A stretch of 44,908 nt of DNA from Mycobacteriales bacterium (GCA_035550055.1 DASZRO010000059.1:1-44908); one strand, 5' to 3'; shown: positions 31,953 through 39,588, counted from the stretch's first letter. Numbers and translations are program-made. The notes: generated by a model from the sequence alone, not told the origin.

Positions 31953-32570
31953 ATGCCTCTCGACGTCGCGGCGCTCGTGGCTCCGGCGCGCACCGCGGTC
32001 GTGACCAGTGAGTGCCAGAACAGCGTGTTGGGCGTCGACGCGCTGCTGCCCGATCTGGCGGCTGCTGCCGCGTCGACCGTGATCCCCAACGGGGCCCGGG
32101 TGTGCGCGGCGGCGCGCGAGGCTGGCGTGGCGGTCGTGCACTGCGTGGCCGGTCGGCGTACCGACGACCTGGGCTCCAACCGCAACGCCCGGTTGTTTTC
32201 GGCGTTGCTCGGCCGATCGGTGTCCAACGTCCTCGGCACGCGCGCCACGGAGGTCATCGACGAGTTCGGCGTCGTCGACAGCGACCTGGTGCTGTCGCGG
32301 ATGCACGGGCTCAACCCGATGTCGGGTACCGATCTGGAGCCGGTTCTGCGCAATCTCGGTGTGAGCACGGTCGTGGTCGTCGGTGTCTCGGTCAACGTCG
32401 CCATCACGAACCTGGTGATGGAGGCGGTCAACCGGGGCTTTCAAGCGGTGGTCGTGCGCGACGCCGTCGCCGGCGTACCGCCGTCGTACGCCGATGCCGT
32501 GATCGACAACACGCTGTCCTACCTCGCGACGGTCCTCACCACGCAGGAGCTGCTGGCCCATTGGGCGTGA
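31953..32570 (+). CDS. Isochorismatase-fold protein lacking the catalytic triad
   Basis: A 205-residue member of the isochorismatase/cysteine hydrolase fold. The overall pattern is clear (VVTSECQNSVLG, RMHGLNPMSGTDLEPVLRNL, VVVVGVSVNVAITNLVMEAV, VVVRDAVAGVPPSYADAVI), but all three catalytic positions are altered. The usual Asp of 'DxQ' is Glu20, the Lys position falls in SRMHGLNP without a lysine, and the Cys of 'TDVCV' is Ala150. Hydrolysis by the normal mechanism is therefore unlikely. It may be a binding protein or use other chemistry. It is third in the ALDH-ADH operon, 16 nt after the ADH stop. No strong ribosome-binding site is seen (GGCCTCGGCG before ATG). Confidence 0.85.
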   Translation: MPLDVAALVAPARTAVVTSECQNSVLGVDALLPDLAAAAASTVIPNGARVCAAAREAGVAVVHCVAGRRTDDLGSNRNARLFSALLGRSVSNVLGTRATEVIDEFGVVDSDLVLSRMHGLNPMSGTDLEPVLRNLGVSTVVVVGVSVNVAITNLVMEAVNRGFQAVVVRDAVAGVPPSYADAVIDNTLSYLATVLTTQELLAHWA

Positions 32571-32620
32571 TCATGACGTGATCGGCGGACACACCCGGTT
32601 CCCCAACGCCATGATCACGC
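32565..32620. terminator. Inverted repeat between convergent genes
   Basis: GCGTGATCATG (32565-32575) and CATGATCACGC (32610-32620) are perfect 11-bp inverted arms with a 34-nt loop. They fill the gap between two convergent genes and could act as a bidirectional terminator, although there is no U-tract. An operator or a small mobile remnant is also possible. Confidence 0.45.
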
Positions 32621-32625
32621 GGGAG

Positions 32626-33462
32626 TCAGGCCAGCCAGTCGAGGATTCGTTTGTTGATCTCGGTCGGGTTCTCGAGGTGCAGGAAGTGGCCGACCCCTTC
32701 GACGATGTCGACGCGTGATTCCTCGGAGAGGTTCTGCTCTGTCCCGGCCACGCCCTCGACGCCGAAGGCGCCGTCCTCGGTGCCGTGCAGATACAGCGTC
32801 GGCTGGGTGGGCGTGCCGTCACCACCCCCGACGGTGAACATCGCGCGGTAGTAGCCGATCGCTGCGGCGAGGTTCGCCGGCGCCCACAGCGCGTCCTTCA
32901 CGTGCGGCAGGTCGGCGGAGCCGTCGTACGACGGAGACCAGTCGGCCCACAGCTTCTCGATGAAGACCAGGTCATCGGCACCCACCACGATGTCGGCGAG
33001 CGGGGTCTGGAACAGCATGATGTAGAAGCTGCGCTTGAGCTGCTCGTAGCGGAAGAACGCGTTCGTCGCGACGCCGGGTGGCGGCACCGCCAGGGTGACC
33101 AGCCGCCGCCAGTTCCCGGGCTGGTTCGCGGCCGCGTTGTACGTCGCGAGGGCACCCCAGTCGTGACCGATCAGTACGGCGTCACTGTCACCGCCGAGCG
33201 CGTCGTGCAGCGCGTTCGCATCCGAGGCCAGCGCGACGGCCGAGTAGTCACCGTCGCTCGGCACCATCGTCGGCGCGTACCCGCGAGTCCATGGCGCGAC
33301 GGCTCGGTAACCCGCCGCGGCCAGCTCGGGCAGCAGGTGCCTCCAGGTGTGCGCGGAGTCGGGAAACCCGTGCAAGCACAAGGCGAGCGGCCCGGTGTCG
33401 CCACACGTCAGCGCGCCGAAGGTCAGTCCGTTGGCGTCGACCGTCGTCTGCTCGATGTCCAT
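32626..33462 (-). CDS. Alpha/beta hydrolase, epoxide hydrolase-like
   Basis: A 278-residue alpha/beta hydrolase. The oxyanion motif is LHGFPDSAHTW and the nucleophile elbow is LIGHDWGALATY, with Asp at the nucleophile position as in epoxide hydrolases and haloalkane dehalogenases. The catalytic His is in EGVGHFLHLENP and a cap domain lies between residues about 135 and 205. ATG 33462 is preferred: GGAG lies 5 nt upstream (ACGGAGTGGCGATG); GTG 33468 is possible. It diverges from an acyl-CoA dehydrogenase across a 48-bp gap containing a degenerate operator, so it probably belongs to the same regulon and may open an epoxide or hydrolyse a ring intermediate. Confidence 0.88.
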   Translation of the reverse strand: MDIEQTTVDANGLTFGALTCGDTGPLALCLHGFPDSAHTWRHLLPELAAAGYRAVAPWTRGYAPTMVPSDGDYSAVALASDANALHDALGGDSDAVLIGHDWGALATYNAAANQPGNWRRLVTLAVPPPGVATNAFFRYEQLKRSFYIMLFQTPLADIVVGADDLVFIEKLWADWSPSYDGSADLPHVKDALWAPANLAAAIGYYRAMFTVGGGDGTPTQPTLYLHGTEDGAFGVEGVAGTEQNLSEESRVDIVEGVGHFLHLENPTEINKRILDWLA

Positions 33463-33474
33463 CGCCACTCCGTT

Positions 33475-33504
33475 TCTGACGGGCTTTCAGATGCACGTTA
33501 CGGT
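33475..33504. promoter_or_regulatory. Degenerate operator and leaderless -10 box, hydrolase/acyl-CoA dehydrogenase promoter
   Basis: TCTGACG-GGC-TTTCAGA (33475-33491) matches the regulon palindrome with two changes in the right arm. The -10 box TACGGT (33499-33504) ends 6 nt before the GTG at 33511. The operator centre is 28 nt from that start, the same spacing as at 11942. Confidence 0.65.
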
Positions 33505-33510
33505 AGCGAC

Positions 33511-34671
33511 GTGGATCTTCGTTTCACGGCCGACGACGAGGCCTTCCGCCTCGAGGTCCGCGACTGGCTGAAGCAGCATCTCGTCGGCGAGTTCGCCGAG
33601 CTCGGCGACGCCGGTGGGCCGGGCCGCGAGCATGAGGGTGTCGAGACCCGCCGCGCGTGGGAGCGGGTGCTCGGCGAGGCCGACTGGTCGTGCATCGGCT
33701 GGCCAGAGCCCTACGGTCGGGGTGCGAGCCTGATCCAGCAGGTGATCTTCGCCGAGGAGTACGCCGCCGCAGGCGCCCCTCACCGGATCAACCACTTCGG
33801 TGAGAACCTACTCGGACCGACGCTGCTCGAGTGCGGGAGCGAGGAGCAGAAGCGGCGGTTCCTGCCGCCCATCAAGGTCGGCGACGAGCTGTGGTGCCAG
33901 GGCTACTCCGAACCCGGCGCCGGCTCCGACCTCGCCGGTGTCAAGACCAGGGCCGTGAAGGACGGCGACGAGTGGGTCATCACGGGCCAGAAGGTATGGA
34001 CGTCGCTGGCGCACATCGCCGACTGGTGTTTCGTCGTCGCGCGCACCGATCCGGACTCTTCGCGGCACGCGGGCCTGTCGTACCTGCTGGTGCCGATGCA
34101 CCAGGACGGCATCGAGATCCGGCCGATCGTGCAGATGACCGGCACGGCGGAGTTCAACGAGGTCTTCTTCGAAGGTGCGCGCACGTCGGCTGACAACGTG
34201 GTCGGCGAGGTGGGCGACGGCTGGCGCGTCGCCATGGCAACCCTCGGCTACGAGCGCGGCGTCGCGACCCTCGCCCAGCAGATCGGGTTCGCCCACGAGC
34301 TCGACCAGGTCATCGCACTCGCCCGGCGTACCGGCGCCGCCGACGACCCCGTGATCCGCGACCGGCTGACGCAGGCGTGGATCGAGCTTCGCGTGATGCG
34401 CTACACGGCGTTGCGCACGCTGGCCGTCGACGTCCCGGGTGCCGAGGCGTCGATCTCGAAGCTGCTGTGGGCGCCTTGGCACCAGCGCCTCGGCGAGCTC
34501 GCGATGGCGGTGCGCGGTGAGGCGGCCCTCGATCTCGACATCGACACCGACGAGCTCGACGGCCTCCAGCGGCTGTTCCTGTTCAGCCGGGCGGACACGA
34601 TCTACGGCGGGTCGAACGAGATCCAGCGCGACATCATCGCCCGCCGGATGCTGGGGCTCCCTCGCGGATAG
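33511..34671 (+). CDS. Acyl-CoA dehydrogenase (FadE-like)
   Basis: A 386-residue flavin acyl-CoA dehydrogenase: LWCQGYSEPGAGSDLAGVKT (FAD/substrate loop), WVITGQKVWTSLAHIADW, FNEVFFEGARTSADNVVGEV, and IYGGSNEIQRDIIARRMLG at the C-terminus. As in the protein at 5549, the medium-chain-type glutamate is missing (YGGS rather than YEGT), and Glu248 in LGYERG offers the alternative helix-G base. No small partner gene adjoins it, so it may be homomeric or pair with a subunit elsewhere. GTG 33511 is supported by a -10 box 6 nt upstream; MDLRFTADDEAFRLEVRDWL is a typical N-terminus. Divergent from the hydrolase and followed by a hairpin. Confidence 0.92.
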   Translation: MDLRFTADDEAFRLEVRDWLKQHLVGEFAELGDAGGPGREHEGVETRRAWERVLGEADWSCIGWPEPYGRGASLIQQVIFAEEYAAAGAPHRINHFGENLLGPTLLECGSEEQKRRFLPPIKVGDELWCQGYSEPGAGSDLAGVKTRAVKDGDEWVITGQKVWTSLAHIADWCFVVARTDPDSSRHAGLSYLLVPMHQDGIEIRPIVQMTGTAEFNEVFFEGARTSADNVVGEVGDGWRVAMATLGYERGVATLAQQIGFAHELDQVIALARRTGAADDPVIRDRLTQAWIELRVMRYTALRTLAVDVPGAEASISKLLWAPWHQRLGELAMAVRGEAALDLDIDTDELDGLQRLFLFSRADTIYGGSNEIQRDIIARRMLGLPRG

Positions 34672-34685
34672 GGAGTTCTCCTGAT

Positions 34686-34702
34686 TCGCCCGGCGCGGGC
34701 GA
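34686..34702. terminator. GC hairpin after the acyl-CoA dehydrogenase gene
   Basis: TCGCCCG-GCG-CGGGCGA is a perfect 7-bp stem with a 3-nt loop, 15 nt after the dehydrogenase stop and 18 nt before the amidase ATG. It may end the dehydrogenase transcript, or be an operator for the amidase. A -10-like AATACT follows, 6 nt before the amidase start. Confidence 0.4.
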
Positions 34703-34719
34703 GTCTGAATACTGACCGC

Positions 34720-35847
34720 ATGACGACGTTCATCACGCGGCTGGACACCACCGGGGCAGGCCCGCGGCTCGCGGTCAAGGACATCATTGACGTCGCGGGC
34801 GTGCCGACGACGGCAGGCTGCCGAGCGCTGGAGCGCATCGCGAAGCCCGCAGCGGAGGACGCGGCGTGCCTCGCGGGGGCGCGGGCGGCCGGCGCCCGGA
34901 TCGTCGGCAAGGCCAACACCCACGAGCTCGCTGCGCTCGCCTTCGGGACGAACCCGTGGTTCGGTACGCCGGCGAACCCGTTCGACCCCGCCCTCATCCC
35001 CGGTGGCTCCTCGAGCGGCTCCGCGGTCGCGGTCGCCACGGGTGAGGCCGACGTCGCGCTCGGCTCGGACACCGGCGGATCGGTCCGCATCCCGTCCGCC
35101 TGCTGCGGCACGACAGGTCTGAAGACGACGTACGGGCGAGTGTCGCTCGACGGGGTCTGGCCGCTTGCGCCGAGCTTCGACACGATCGGTCCGATGGCGC
35201 GCGACGTGGCCGGAGTCGTTGCCGGCATGCGCCTTCTCGAGCCCGGCTTCGAGGCCGCAGCCACGCCGGCCACCTCGATCGGCCGGATCCGCACGGACAG
35301 CGACCCACTGATCGAGGCCGCGGTCGATGAGGCGCTGCGCGCGGCCGGCTTCGAGATCACCGAGCTCGGGTGGCACGACCTGGCCCAGGCAAACGAGCTG
35401 TGGACCTCGATCTACCTGCAGGAGATGTGGGAGTCCGACCACGAGCTGCTGGAAAGCGATCCCGAGGGGATCGGCGAAGACGTCGCGGGCCTGATCGCGA
35501 TGGGTTCCGGGTCGGGAGGCGAGTCGGCGGACTCGCGAACGAAGCTGGCGGACTGGCGCAGGTCGTTCGCCGAGATCTTCGAGCGGGTGCAGCTGCTCGC
35601 CCTGCCGACGATGCCGATCTTCCCGCCGCGGATCGACGCGATCACGCCCGCCACGTTGCTGCCGCTGACGATCGACGTCACCAGGTACGCGACCGTCTTC
35701 AACGCCGCTGGCACGCCGTGCACCGCACAGCCGGTGCCGGTGCCGGCGGCCGGCTCGAGGTTGCCCGCCAGCCTCCAGCTGGTCGGGCCGCACGGCGCGG
35801 AGCCGCTGCTGCTCGCGACGGCGCAGCGCGTGGAGTCGGCGCTCTAA
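34720..35847 (+). CDS. Amidase signature family enzyme
   Basis: A 375-residue amidase with the Ser-cisSer-Lys triad: Lys20 in LAVKDIIDVAG, the serine run in PGGSSSGSA (97-99), and nucleophile Ser121 in SDTGGSVRIPSACCG. It is shorter than many members (450-500) but complete at both ends, with LALPTMPIFPP and the final VGPHGAEPLLLATAQRVE segment. It hydrolyses a small amide in the cytoplasm; the substrate is unknown. ATG 34720 lies 6 nt after an AATACT sequence, a possible leaderless -10. Its TAA overlaps the stop of the convergent nucleosidase gene (CTAA shared). Confidence 0.9.
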   Translation: MTTFITRLDTTGAGPRLAVKDIIDVAGVPTTAGCRALERIAKPAAEDAACLAGARAAGARIVGKANTHELAALAFGTNPWFGTPANPFDPALIPGGSSSGSAVAVATGEADVALGSDTGGSVRIPSACCGTTGLKTTYGRVSLDGVWPLAPSFDTIGPMARDVAGVVAGMRLLEPGFEAAATPATSIGRIRTDSDPLIEAAVDEALRAAGFEITELGWHDLAQANELWTSIYLQEMWESDHELLESDPEGIGEDVAGLIAMGSGSGGESADSRTKLADWRRSFAEIFERVQLLALPTMPIFPPRIDAITPATLLPLTIDVTRYATVFNAAGTPCTAQPVPVPAAGSRLPASLQLVGPHGAEPLLLATAQRVESAL

Positions 35848-36404
35848 GCGAGGTAGTCGGCGAGCCAGGCGCCGAGCTCGCGCGCGCTCACGTCGATTCG
35901 CTCCGGCCAGTCCAGCGCGGTGGCGTCCGCGTTGTCGCTGACGTGCTTGACCAGCACGCTTCGCACCCGCGCCTGCCGGCACGCCCAGGCGACGGCGAAA
36001 CCTTCCATGTCGACCAGCGACGCCCGAGTCGCGAGGGCGGCTCGGGTCACCGTGTCGGCGACGAACGCGTCGCCCGTCGCCAGCACGACGTCGGACTGGT
36101 CGGACAGCACGATCTCGTCTTCCACCCGCACCCCCATCTCGGCGAGGAGGTTGGCTGCGATGTCGTGGTTGATCACGCGGCCGGGGATCTGCAGCCCGGA
36201 CACGCCGTCGCGGAGGGCTCCCGCCGTACCGACGTTGATCACTTCGAAGCCCGGCTCCAGTGGCGTGGCGGCGCCGAGCCAACCGGCGACCGCGGAGGCC
36301 GCTGCGACTTTGCCGAGCCCGGTGACCAGCAGGGGCAGGTCGTCCGGCACGTAGCGCGCTTCCTCGCGCGTTGCCGCGACGACCAGCACGTCGGATCGGC
36401 CCAT
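35844..36404 (-). CDS. Nucleosidase/phosphorylase superfamily protein (MTA/SAH nucleosidase-like)
   Basis: A 186-residue nucleoside phosphorylase-fold protein, shorter than MTA/SAH nucleosidases (about 230). Conserved elements: VVAATREEARYV at the N-terminus, VTGLGKVAAASAVAGWL, EVINVGTAGAL, LVDMEGFAVAWACRQ (the Met-Glu ribose-binding pair) and VKHVSDNADATA with the catalytic Asp. It probably cleaves a purine or related nucleoside. ATG 36404 lies 6 nt after a TAGGTT -10 box, suggesting a leaderless transcript. The promoter squeezes into the 15 bp between it and the helicase stop. Confidence 0.82.
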   Translation of the reverse strand: MGRSDVLVVAATREEARYVPDDLPLLVTGLGKVAAASAVAGWLGAATPLEPGFEVINVGTAGALRDGVSGLQIPGRVINHDIAANLLAEMGVRVEDEIVLSDQSDVVLATGDAFVADTVTRAALATRASLVDMEGFAVAWACRQARVRSVLVKHVSDNADATALDWPERIDVSARELGAWLADYLA

Positions 36405-36416
36405 CGGGTCAACCTA
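36405..36416 (-). promoter_or_regulatory. Leaderless-type -10 box of the nucleosidase gene
   Basis: The minus-strand TAGGTT (36416-36411) is followed by 6 nt and ATG 36404. The promoter lies directly against the stop codon of the upstream helicase gene. Confidence 0.5.
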
Positions 36417-36419
36417 GAC

Positions 36420-38120
36420 CTAGAAGAGCTGCTCCATGAGCCAGTCGCGGCGCGCGGCGAGGACCTCTTCGGATGCCTGCGCCGACGCCGGACCGGGAAC
36501 CGCCTTGCGGACCTGACCGTGCACCACAGCCGGCGTCAGCTTCTGCCGTGACGCGAGCTTGCGCACTAGGTCGTTGATCTCGCTACGCAGCCCGGCGATC
36601 GACTGCCACGAAGTGTCGCGCGGCACGCCGAACAGCTCGTCCTGCGTCGCGCGCCGCCGATGCGCCTCGTCGCGGCGCGCCAACAACGCGGCGGTCTGCT
36701 CAGCGCTCAGCAGGCCGGGCAGCCCGATGAAGTCCTGGTCCTCGTCGTTGTGAACGACCTGGGTCGCGAGGACCGCGCGCCCTCCCTCGACCACGTGCGC
36801 GAACTCGGCGTCGGAGTCCAGTGCCTCCCACGAGTCGGGAGTCGCGATGCGGTCCTCGTCGGCGACCAACGGGTCGAGGTCGTGAGCGTCACCGTCGCTG
36901 GTGCGCGGTGGCATCACGCTGTTGCGCGCCACTTCCATCTCTGCCGCCAGCGCCAGCAGCGGCCGCACCGCGGGCAAGAACACCGTCGCCGCCTCACCCG
37001 GGCGCCGCGACCGTACGACGCGACCCACGGCCTGGGCGAAGAACAGCGGCGTCCGGTAGCTGGTCATCCATGCCAGACAGGCGGCGCGGGGAATGTCGAC
37101 GCCTTCGCTGATCATGCGGACACACACCGCGAAGCGGTCGTCGGAAGCGGTGAAGCGTTCCAGGCGTTCGCTCGCCTTCGGGTCTCCGGAGACGATCAGC
37201 GCCGGCTTGTGGCCGGTGATCCGAGCGACGATGTCGGCGTAGGCCTTCGCGTCGTCCTGGTCGCTGGCGAGCACGATTGCGGCGGCGTCAGGCATGGTCG
37301 TCGCGCGCAGGTGGGTGAGCCGCTCGTCCATGGCCGCGATCACGTGAGGAACCCACTTGCCGCCCGGGTTGAGCGCGGTCTTCCACGCCCGCGCCTCGAC
37401 GCTTTGCGTCGACGTCTCGGACAGTGACGCCGCGATCACGTCGCCGGCCGAGTTCTTCCAGCGGGAGACGCCGGTGTAGGCCGCGAAAACGACCGGACGG
37501 ACCACGCCGTCGCGCAACGCCTCGGCGTAGCCGTAGGTGTAGTCGGCGATGCTGCACAGCGCCCCGTCGCTGTCCGTCTCGTAACGGACGAACGGGATCC
37601 GTTCGTCGGCTCTGGTCCGAAACGGCGTGCCGGTCAGCGCGAGCCGGCGGGTGGCGGTGTCGAACGCCAGCATCGTGGCCTCGCCCCACGACAGCCCGTC
37701 GCCAGCGTGATGGATCTCGTCGAGAACGACCAGTGTCCGCTTCGCGCGGGTGCGGGCTTCGTGAATCGCCGGGCGGGCTGCCACCTGCGCGTACGTCGTC
37801 ACGTAGCCGTGCATGTCGACGCGCACGGGGCCGGCGTCGTTGGCGAGCGTCGGATCCAGGCGCAGACCGAGCCGGTCCGCGGCGTGTGCCCACTGCGTGC
37901 GCAGGTGGTCGGTGGGAGCGACGACGATCACCCGATCGATCGCCCGTCGGCTCATCAGGTCACTCGCCATGGTCAGCGCGAATGTGGTCTTGCCGGCGCC
38001 GGGCGTGGCGGTGACCAGGAAGTCAGTCGGCGCACCCTCGCGGTAGCGCGCGAGTGCTTCGGCCTGCCAGGCGCGCAGCCGCGCCCGCGGCCGGTCGATG
38101 TCCATCGTCCGGTCTGCCAT
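36420..38120 (-). CDS. SF2 DEAD/DEAH-type helicase
   Basis: A 566-residue superfamily 2 helicase. Motif I is TATPGAGKTTFAL, motif II LDEIHHAGD (DEIH), motif III LTGTPFRT, motif V MISEGVDIPRAACLAW and motif VI QAVGRVVRSRR. The layout resembles stand-alone ERCC3/UvrB-like nucleic-acid translocases common in actinobacteria. The C-terminal 170 residues are helical, with a poorly conserved linker (LDPLVADEDRIATPDSWEAL). No nuclease or phage-defence partner gene lies nearby, so a repair or RNA role is as likely as defence. ATG 38120 is used; ATG 38105 is possible. It follows the GH5 gene by 9 nt. Confidence 0.9.
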   Translation of the reverse strand: MADRTMDIDRPRARLRAWQAEALARYREGAPTDFLVTATPGAGKTTFALTMASDLMSRRAIDRVIVVAPTDHLRTQWAHAADRLGLRLDPTLANDAGPVRVDMHGYVTTYAQVAARPAIHEARTRAKRTLVVLDEIHHAGDGLSWGEATMLAFDTATRRLALTGTPFRTRADERIPFVRYETDSDGALCSIADYTYGYAEALRDGVVRPVVFAAYTGVSRWKNSAGDVIAASLSETSTQSVEARAWKTALNPGGKWVPHVIAAMDERLTHLRATTMPDAAAIVLASDQDDAKAYADIVARITGHKPALIVSGDPKASERLERFTASDDRFAVCVRMISEGVDIPRAACLAWMTSYRTPLFFAQAVGRVVRSRRPGEAATVFLPAVRPLLALAAEMEVARNSVMPPRTSDGDAHDLDPLVADEDRIATPDSWEALDSDAEFAHVVEGGRAVLATQVVHNDEDQDFIGLPGLLSAEQTAALLARRDEAHRRRATQDELFGVPRDTSWQSIAGLRSEINDLVRKLASRQKLTPAVVHGQVRKAVPGPASAQASEEVLAARRDWLMEQLF

Positions 38121-38129
38121 CGGCCCGGG

Positions 38130-39575
38130 TCAGCCGAAGGTGTCGTAACCGGAAGGCGGGCTCTGGCAGGTCACCGGCGCGCCGGTGCCCGCCCGCTTGA
38201 CCACGGCACCGTCGACCGATGCCGGCCACGGGCCCTTGTCGCCGGGTGCTACCGGCTGTTTCGTGAGCAGATACGGCCCGTTCCAGGTAGAGCCGGTGTC
38301 GCTGTCGTTGAAGGTGAAGACCGCGAACCCTTCACCGCGAGCTTCCGCCGACGCGATGAAGTTGTTGAGGTAGAGACCGTGCTGGTAGAGCTTGATCGGC
38401 GCCTCGACGGTCCGCCCGAACGACCGGCGGGCCGCTTCGTACACCTGCTCGCCCTCCGGGAAGCCGACCTCGTCGTACACGACCGGTTGCGCGAGCCGTG
38501 CGTGGGTGTACAGGTCGGAGTCGAACGTCGCGAGCCGCGGCGCGATGGTGCCGCACAGCTCGGGTGAGGAGTTGACGCAGACGGCGGTCGTCTTCTGCTT
38601 CGCGGTCTTGTCCGCCGGCGTACGGTCCTGGCAGTCGTAGGGGTGGAGCACGTCGACGAGGTCGTTCGCCGTCGCCATGTCGGCGGGCAGCGACGCGTAG
38701 GTCTCGGGCTGCGCGGCCCAGCCGTTGGCGTCGAGGAACACCAGGCTCGCCGGCGCCGCCTTGTGGATCACCTGGAACAACCGGTCCATGCCGACGTCGG
38801 CATAGGTGATGTCGGCTTTCATCGTCAGGCTCTTCGCCCAGCCCGCGTCGAGGTCGCTCTGGCTGCACGTCGACGTCACCGGCTCGGCAGTGGACGCGCC
38901 CGTCGCGCAGACCTCAGGCTCGTTCCACGGCGAGAAGCCGACGAGCGGGTTGTCCGCGAACTCTTTCGCGATCGCCTGCCAGAACGTCACGGCGTCCTGC
39001 CCCGGCATCGGCGCGAGGCCGCTCGTGTTGGGGCCGCCGCTGAGCTTGCACGATGGGTTCGAGGTGTAGAGCAGCACTTCGACGTACATTCCCGCCGAGG
39101 TCAGCGCCTTGATGCTGTTCGTGACGTCATCGCGATAGCCGGGCGCCGGGTAGCTGCCGGCGTAGTCCTCGTGGCAGGTCTGGTCGTAGATGTCCGACGA
39201 CAACGCGAGCCGCACGAAGTTGACGCCCCACGCCTTGAGCGTGTTGATCGCGCCGGTGTCCGGGAAGCCGTGGACGTTGTACGACGGCTGACCCTTCAGC
39301 CATCCCGGACCGTCGAACATCACCCCTTGGAACAGGACCGGCACGCCGCCCTGCCCCTTATCGAGGATCTTGCGACCTGACACCGCGAGCGGGCCGACCA
39401 GGCGCCCGACGCAGTACCCGTGTGACATCCGCCGGCACGCCTCGGCGCGACCCTTGGCCCTGGCGGCGGTCGAGCCCATTGCGGGTGTCAGCACGATCAG
39501 CAGCGCGCCGAGCAGGACGAGCACACCCAGTCGGCGAGTGGCCGGACGCTGGAGCAGGGTCGGCGAGACAATCAC
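38130..39575 (-). CDS. Secreted glycoside hydrolase family 5 (cellulase-like)
   Basis: A 481-residue exported glycosidase. The signal peptide (RRLGVLVLLGALLIVLTPAMG, ending near ARA) is followed by a TIM barrel with FQGVMFDGPGW, WGVNFVRLAL, the acid/base Glu219 in FSPWNEPEV, LDANGW and nucleophile Glu369 in VVYDEVGFPEG, the GH5 arrangement. Several cysteine pairs suit an extracellular enzyme. It probably cleaves beta-linked glycans or glycolipids; the endoglycoceramidase-like branch is possible. GTG 39575 is chosen because a TAGGTT -10 box ends 7 nt upstream and the signal peptide starts properly. The open frame to 39644 adds no recognisable sequence. It diverges from the RHS gene. Confidence 0.88.
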   Translation of the reverse strand: MIVSPTLLQRPATRRLGVLVLLGALLIVLTPAMGSTAARAKGRAEACRRMSHGYCVGRLVGPLAVSGRKILDKGQGGVPVLFQGVMFDGPGWLKGQPSYNVHGFPDTGAINTLKAWGVNFVRLALSSDIYDQTCHEDYAGSYPAPGYRDDVTNSIKALTSAGMYVEVLLYTSNPSCKLSGGPNTSGLAPMPGQDAVTFWQAIAKEFADNPLVGFSPWNEPEVCATGASTAEPVTSTCSQSDLDAGWAKSLTMKADITYADVGMDRLFQVIHKAAPASLVFLDANGWAAQPETYASLPADMATANDLVDVLHPYDCQDRTPADKTAKQKTTAVCVNSSPELCGTIAPRLATFDSDLYTHARLAQPVVYDEVGFPEGEQVYEAARRSFGRTVEAPIKLYQHGLYLNNFIASAEARGEGFAVFTFNDSDTGSTWNGPYLLTKQPVAPGDKGPWPASVDGAVVKRAGTGAPVTCQSPPSGYDTFG

Positions 39576-39588
39576 TCCGTCAAACCTA
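39576..39588 (-). promoter_or_regulatory. Leaderless-type -10 box of the GH5 gene
   Basis: The minus-strand TAGGTT (39588-39583) is followed by 7 nt and the GTG at 39575. A GGAG next to the GTG is too close to serve as a ribosome-binding site. Confidence 0.5.

Noticed and set aside
31953-32570. Calling the gene an active isochorismatase or nicotinamidase
   Set aside because: The Asp, Lys and Cys positions are all changed, so the name would overstate the function.
33808-36282. Minus-strand open frame of about 820 codons opposite the acyl-CoA dehydrogenase and amidase genes
   Set aside because: Composition is Arg/Gly/Asp-rich without family motifs, and the plus-strand genes beneath it are unambiguous.
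36420-38120. Helicase as part of a phage-defence island
   Set aside because: No nuclease, methyltransferase or other defence partner adjoins it; neighbours are a nucleosidase and a glycosidase.
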